From contig CAJNDS010002596.1 in assembly GCA_905221605.1 (NCBI GenBank), forward strand, positions 90,001 through 105,000: a stretch of 15,000 nucleotides of DNA, in the 5' to 3' direction. How positions within the stretch are numbered: position 1 is the stretch's first letter; each line of letters begins with the position of its first letter. This stretch comes from Symbiodinium natans. Taxonomy: Eukaryota; Sar; Dinophyceae; Suessiales; Symbiodiniaceae. The translations under genes and the position numbers were made by a program. Of this stretch, positions 14,163-15,000 are shown piece after piece. Below the pieces are notes generated by a model. That model made no database searches and had not been told where the DNA came from. It worked only from the letters and a program-made list of their open reading frames with translations.

Positions 14163-14309
14163 AGCCGAAGCCTCTTTTCTCCAGCCAAAACCGGAAGCCT
14201 CAGACAACTGTCCGTGTACGTGGAGCAACGTATGCCCTTAAAACAAACAGGCAACAAGGTACCTTGGTTCTGTGCAATCAAAGACCAGGGAATGAAACTC
14301 AAGACCTAA
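14163..14309 (+). other. Protein-like open island, possible coding remnant
   Basis: The plus strand is open for 48 residues, with an ATG at 14232 leaving 25. The stretch LRQLSVYVEQRMPLKQTG then VPWFCAIKDQGMKLK reads like an ordinary folded protein, and the DNA is less GC-rich than other islands. It lies 46 bp right of the family 1 element. No domain is recognised and length is not significant. Confidence 0.2.
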
Positions 14310-14365
14310 AGAAGCACATCAACCTCAAGCTTGTCGAAAGTACCACCCTAAGCCTGGAAAAACCT

Positions 14366-14445
14366 TCAACCTTAAACCTGAAACCTTAAACCCTAAACCT
14401 TAAACCTTAACCCTTAACCCCTTAGCCCCAATCCCTAAACCCGGA
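14366..14445 (-). repeat. Degenerate telomeric array, CCTTAAA variants
   Basis: CCTTAAA, CCTGAAA, CCCTTAA and CCCTAAA units, with the heptamer register mostly kept. A GGCCTGAGACATTCGCC segment (14449 on), related to the island repeat at 12429, follows immediately. Confidence 0.82.
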
Positions 14446-14490
14446 GAAGGCCTGAGACATTCGCCTCCCTCCGGAGGCAACCTCGCAACG

Positions 14491-14613
14491 TTCATGGGTA
14501 CTTAGAAGTAGGGTTCAGGTTTAGGGTTTAGGCGTCCTAGGGGTAGGGTGAAGTAGAGAATCTGTTCTTGCTTGCATTTCAGGTACTTAAAGATCCCTAC
14601 TTTTTAAGTACCC
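14491..14613. mobile_element. Family 3 element, shorter or degenerate copy
   Basis: Left end TTCATGGGTACTTAGAAGTA with GGG following, right end CCCTACTTTTTAAGTACCC at 14595-14613, an imperfect inverted repeat 123 bp apart. Inside is a TTTAGGG block (14518-14532), as in the copy at 11218. A nested hairpin GGTACTTAAA/TTTAAGTACC lies at 14582-14612. The outer GGAGG is missing. Alternatively its left end pairs with 14973-14995 as one roughly 505-bp element. Confidence 0.6.
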
Positions 14614-14698
14614 CAAACCCTGAACCCTGAACCCTGAACCCAAACCCCAAACCCTAAACCTTAAACCCTTACCCTGAACCCTCAACCCTAAACCCTAC
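14614..14698 (-). repeat. Degenerate telomeric array, CCCTGAA variant
   Basis: Three tandem CCCTGAA units, then CCCAAAC, CCCTAAA and CCCTCAA. It adjoins the right end of the family 3 copy. Confidence 0.9.
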
Positions 14699-14825
14699 TC
14701 ATTAAGTAACAGATAAACCTGCAGGTGACCTGGTTTACAGGGCTTTGGGGTTCTGATAGGCTCAGGAGTTTGGGGGGCTTTTCGTGGCCTTGTGGCCTTA
14801 AGCCTTGAAACGAGGTTTCTCCCTA

Positions 14826-14895
14826 GGGGTTAGGGTTTAGGGTTTAGGGTGTAGGGTTTAAGGGTGTATAGGGTTTAGGATTTAGGGTTTAGGGA
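14826..14895 (+). repeat. Telomeric block, TTTAGGG strand
   Basis: Nine units, with GTGTAGGG and TTTAAGGG variants. The unique stretch 14699-14825 before it holds nothing recognisable. Confidence 0.92.
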
Positions 14896-14951
14896 CTGTG
14901 GGCACTTTGGGGACTTTTTGGGGGCTTTCGGGGGGTTGTTTGGGGAGCCCG

Positions 14952-15000
14952 CTATGGGTAGTTAACTTATAACCCTACTTAGAAGTACCCATGAACCTCC
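14952..15000. mobile_element. Family 3 element terminus cut by the window edge
   Basis: The complement of 14973-15000 begins GGAGGTTCATGGGTACTTCT and continues AAGTAGGGTTATAAGTTAAC, matching the left end of the copy at 11218 over about 45 bp with few changes. So one end of another copy, in inverted orientation or as the right end of a larger element, lies here. The final three bases expected from the 11218 copy would fall outside the window. Confidence 0.68.

Noticed and set aside
1-15000. CRISPR array from regularly spaced repeats
   Set aside because: Repeats are tandem heptamers without constant-length spacers, and the DNA is eukaryotic.

Overview
This is eukaryotic nuclear DNA, probably intergenic or subtelomere-like. 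I find no gene I can name, no rRNA and no convincing tRNA. The dominant sequence is the Arabidopsis-type telomere heptamer TTTAGGG (complement CCCTAAA). It recurs in roughly 45 short blocks, from single degenerate units to about 150 bp, in both orientations, across all 15 kb. This repeat is the telomere of most land plants, many green algae and several protist groups (dinoflagellates, chromerids, apicomplexan relatives). GC-rich unique islands, long poly-C runs and scarce coding capacity fit an algal or protist genome better than a typical flowering plant, but the sequence does not fix the species. Blocks face both ways and sit between unrelated unique islands, so this is dispersed interstitial telomeric sequence (ITS), not one chromosome end.

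Layout. 1-1750: ITS blocks alternating with 100-300 bp islands, ending in the longest array (1599-1748). 1750-3500: C29 and C22A14 tracts, an ITS array at 2741-2809 and a quieter AT/GC-mixed stretch. 3500-4900: many ITS blocks, a 26-bp direct repeat bracketing one of them, the first copy of a 120-bp inverted-repeat element with TA flanks (4164-4283), and a pyrimidine-rich tract. 4900-6700: ITS blocks, with variant arrays such as (AAGCCCG)n. 6700-8050: little ITS, AT microsatellite, two poly-C tracts. 8050-10000: degenerate ITS and the first copy of a second inverted-repeat element (9670-9786). 10100-10390: almost pure G/A-interrupted poly-G. 10600-10880: AT-rich island. 11218-11812: a third inverted-repeat element that carries ITS inside its termini, a 76-bp tandem duplication, and a T-arm-like palindrome beside a hairpin. 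12000-15000: more ITS, second copies of the first two elements (13998-14116 and 12894-13013), a shared GC-rich island repeat (12429, 13143, 14449), and further pieces of the third element up to the window edge.

The picture is a region built by repeated insertion or expansion of telomere-type repeats together with at least three small non-autonomous, MITE-like families. Each perfect 21-bp ITS stretch contains a stop in every frame on both strands, so ITS blocks close every reading frame. The open frames between them are short, lack convincing starts, and are reported only as possible coding remnants.
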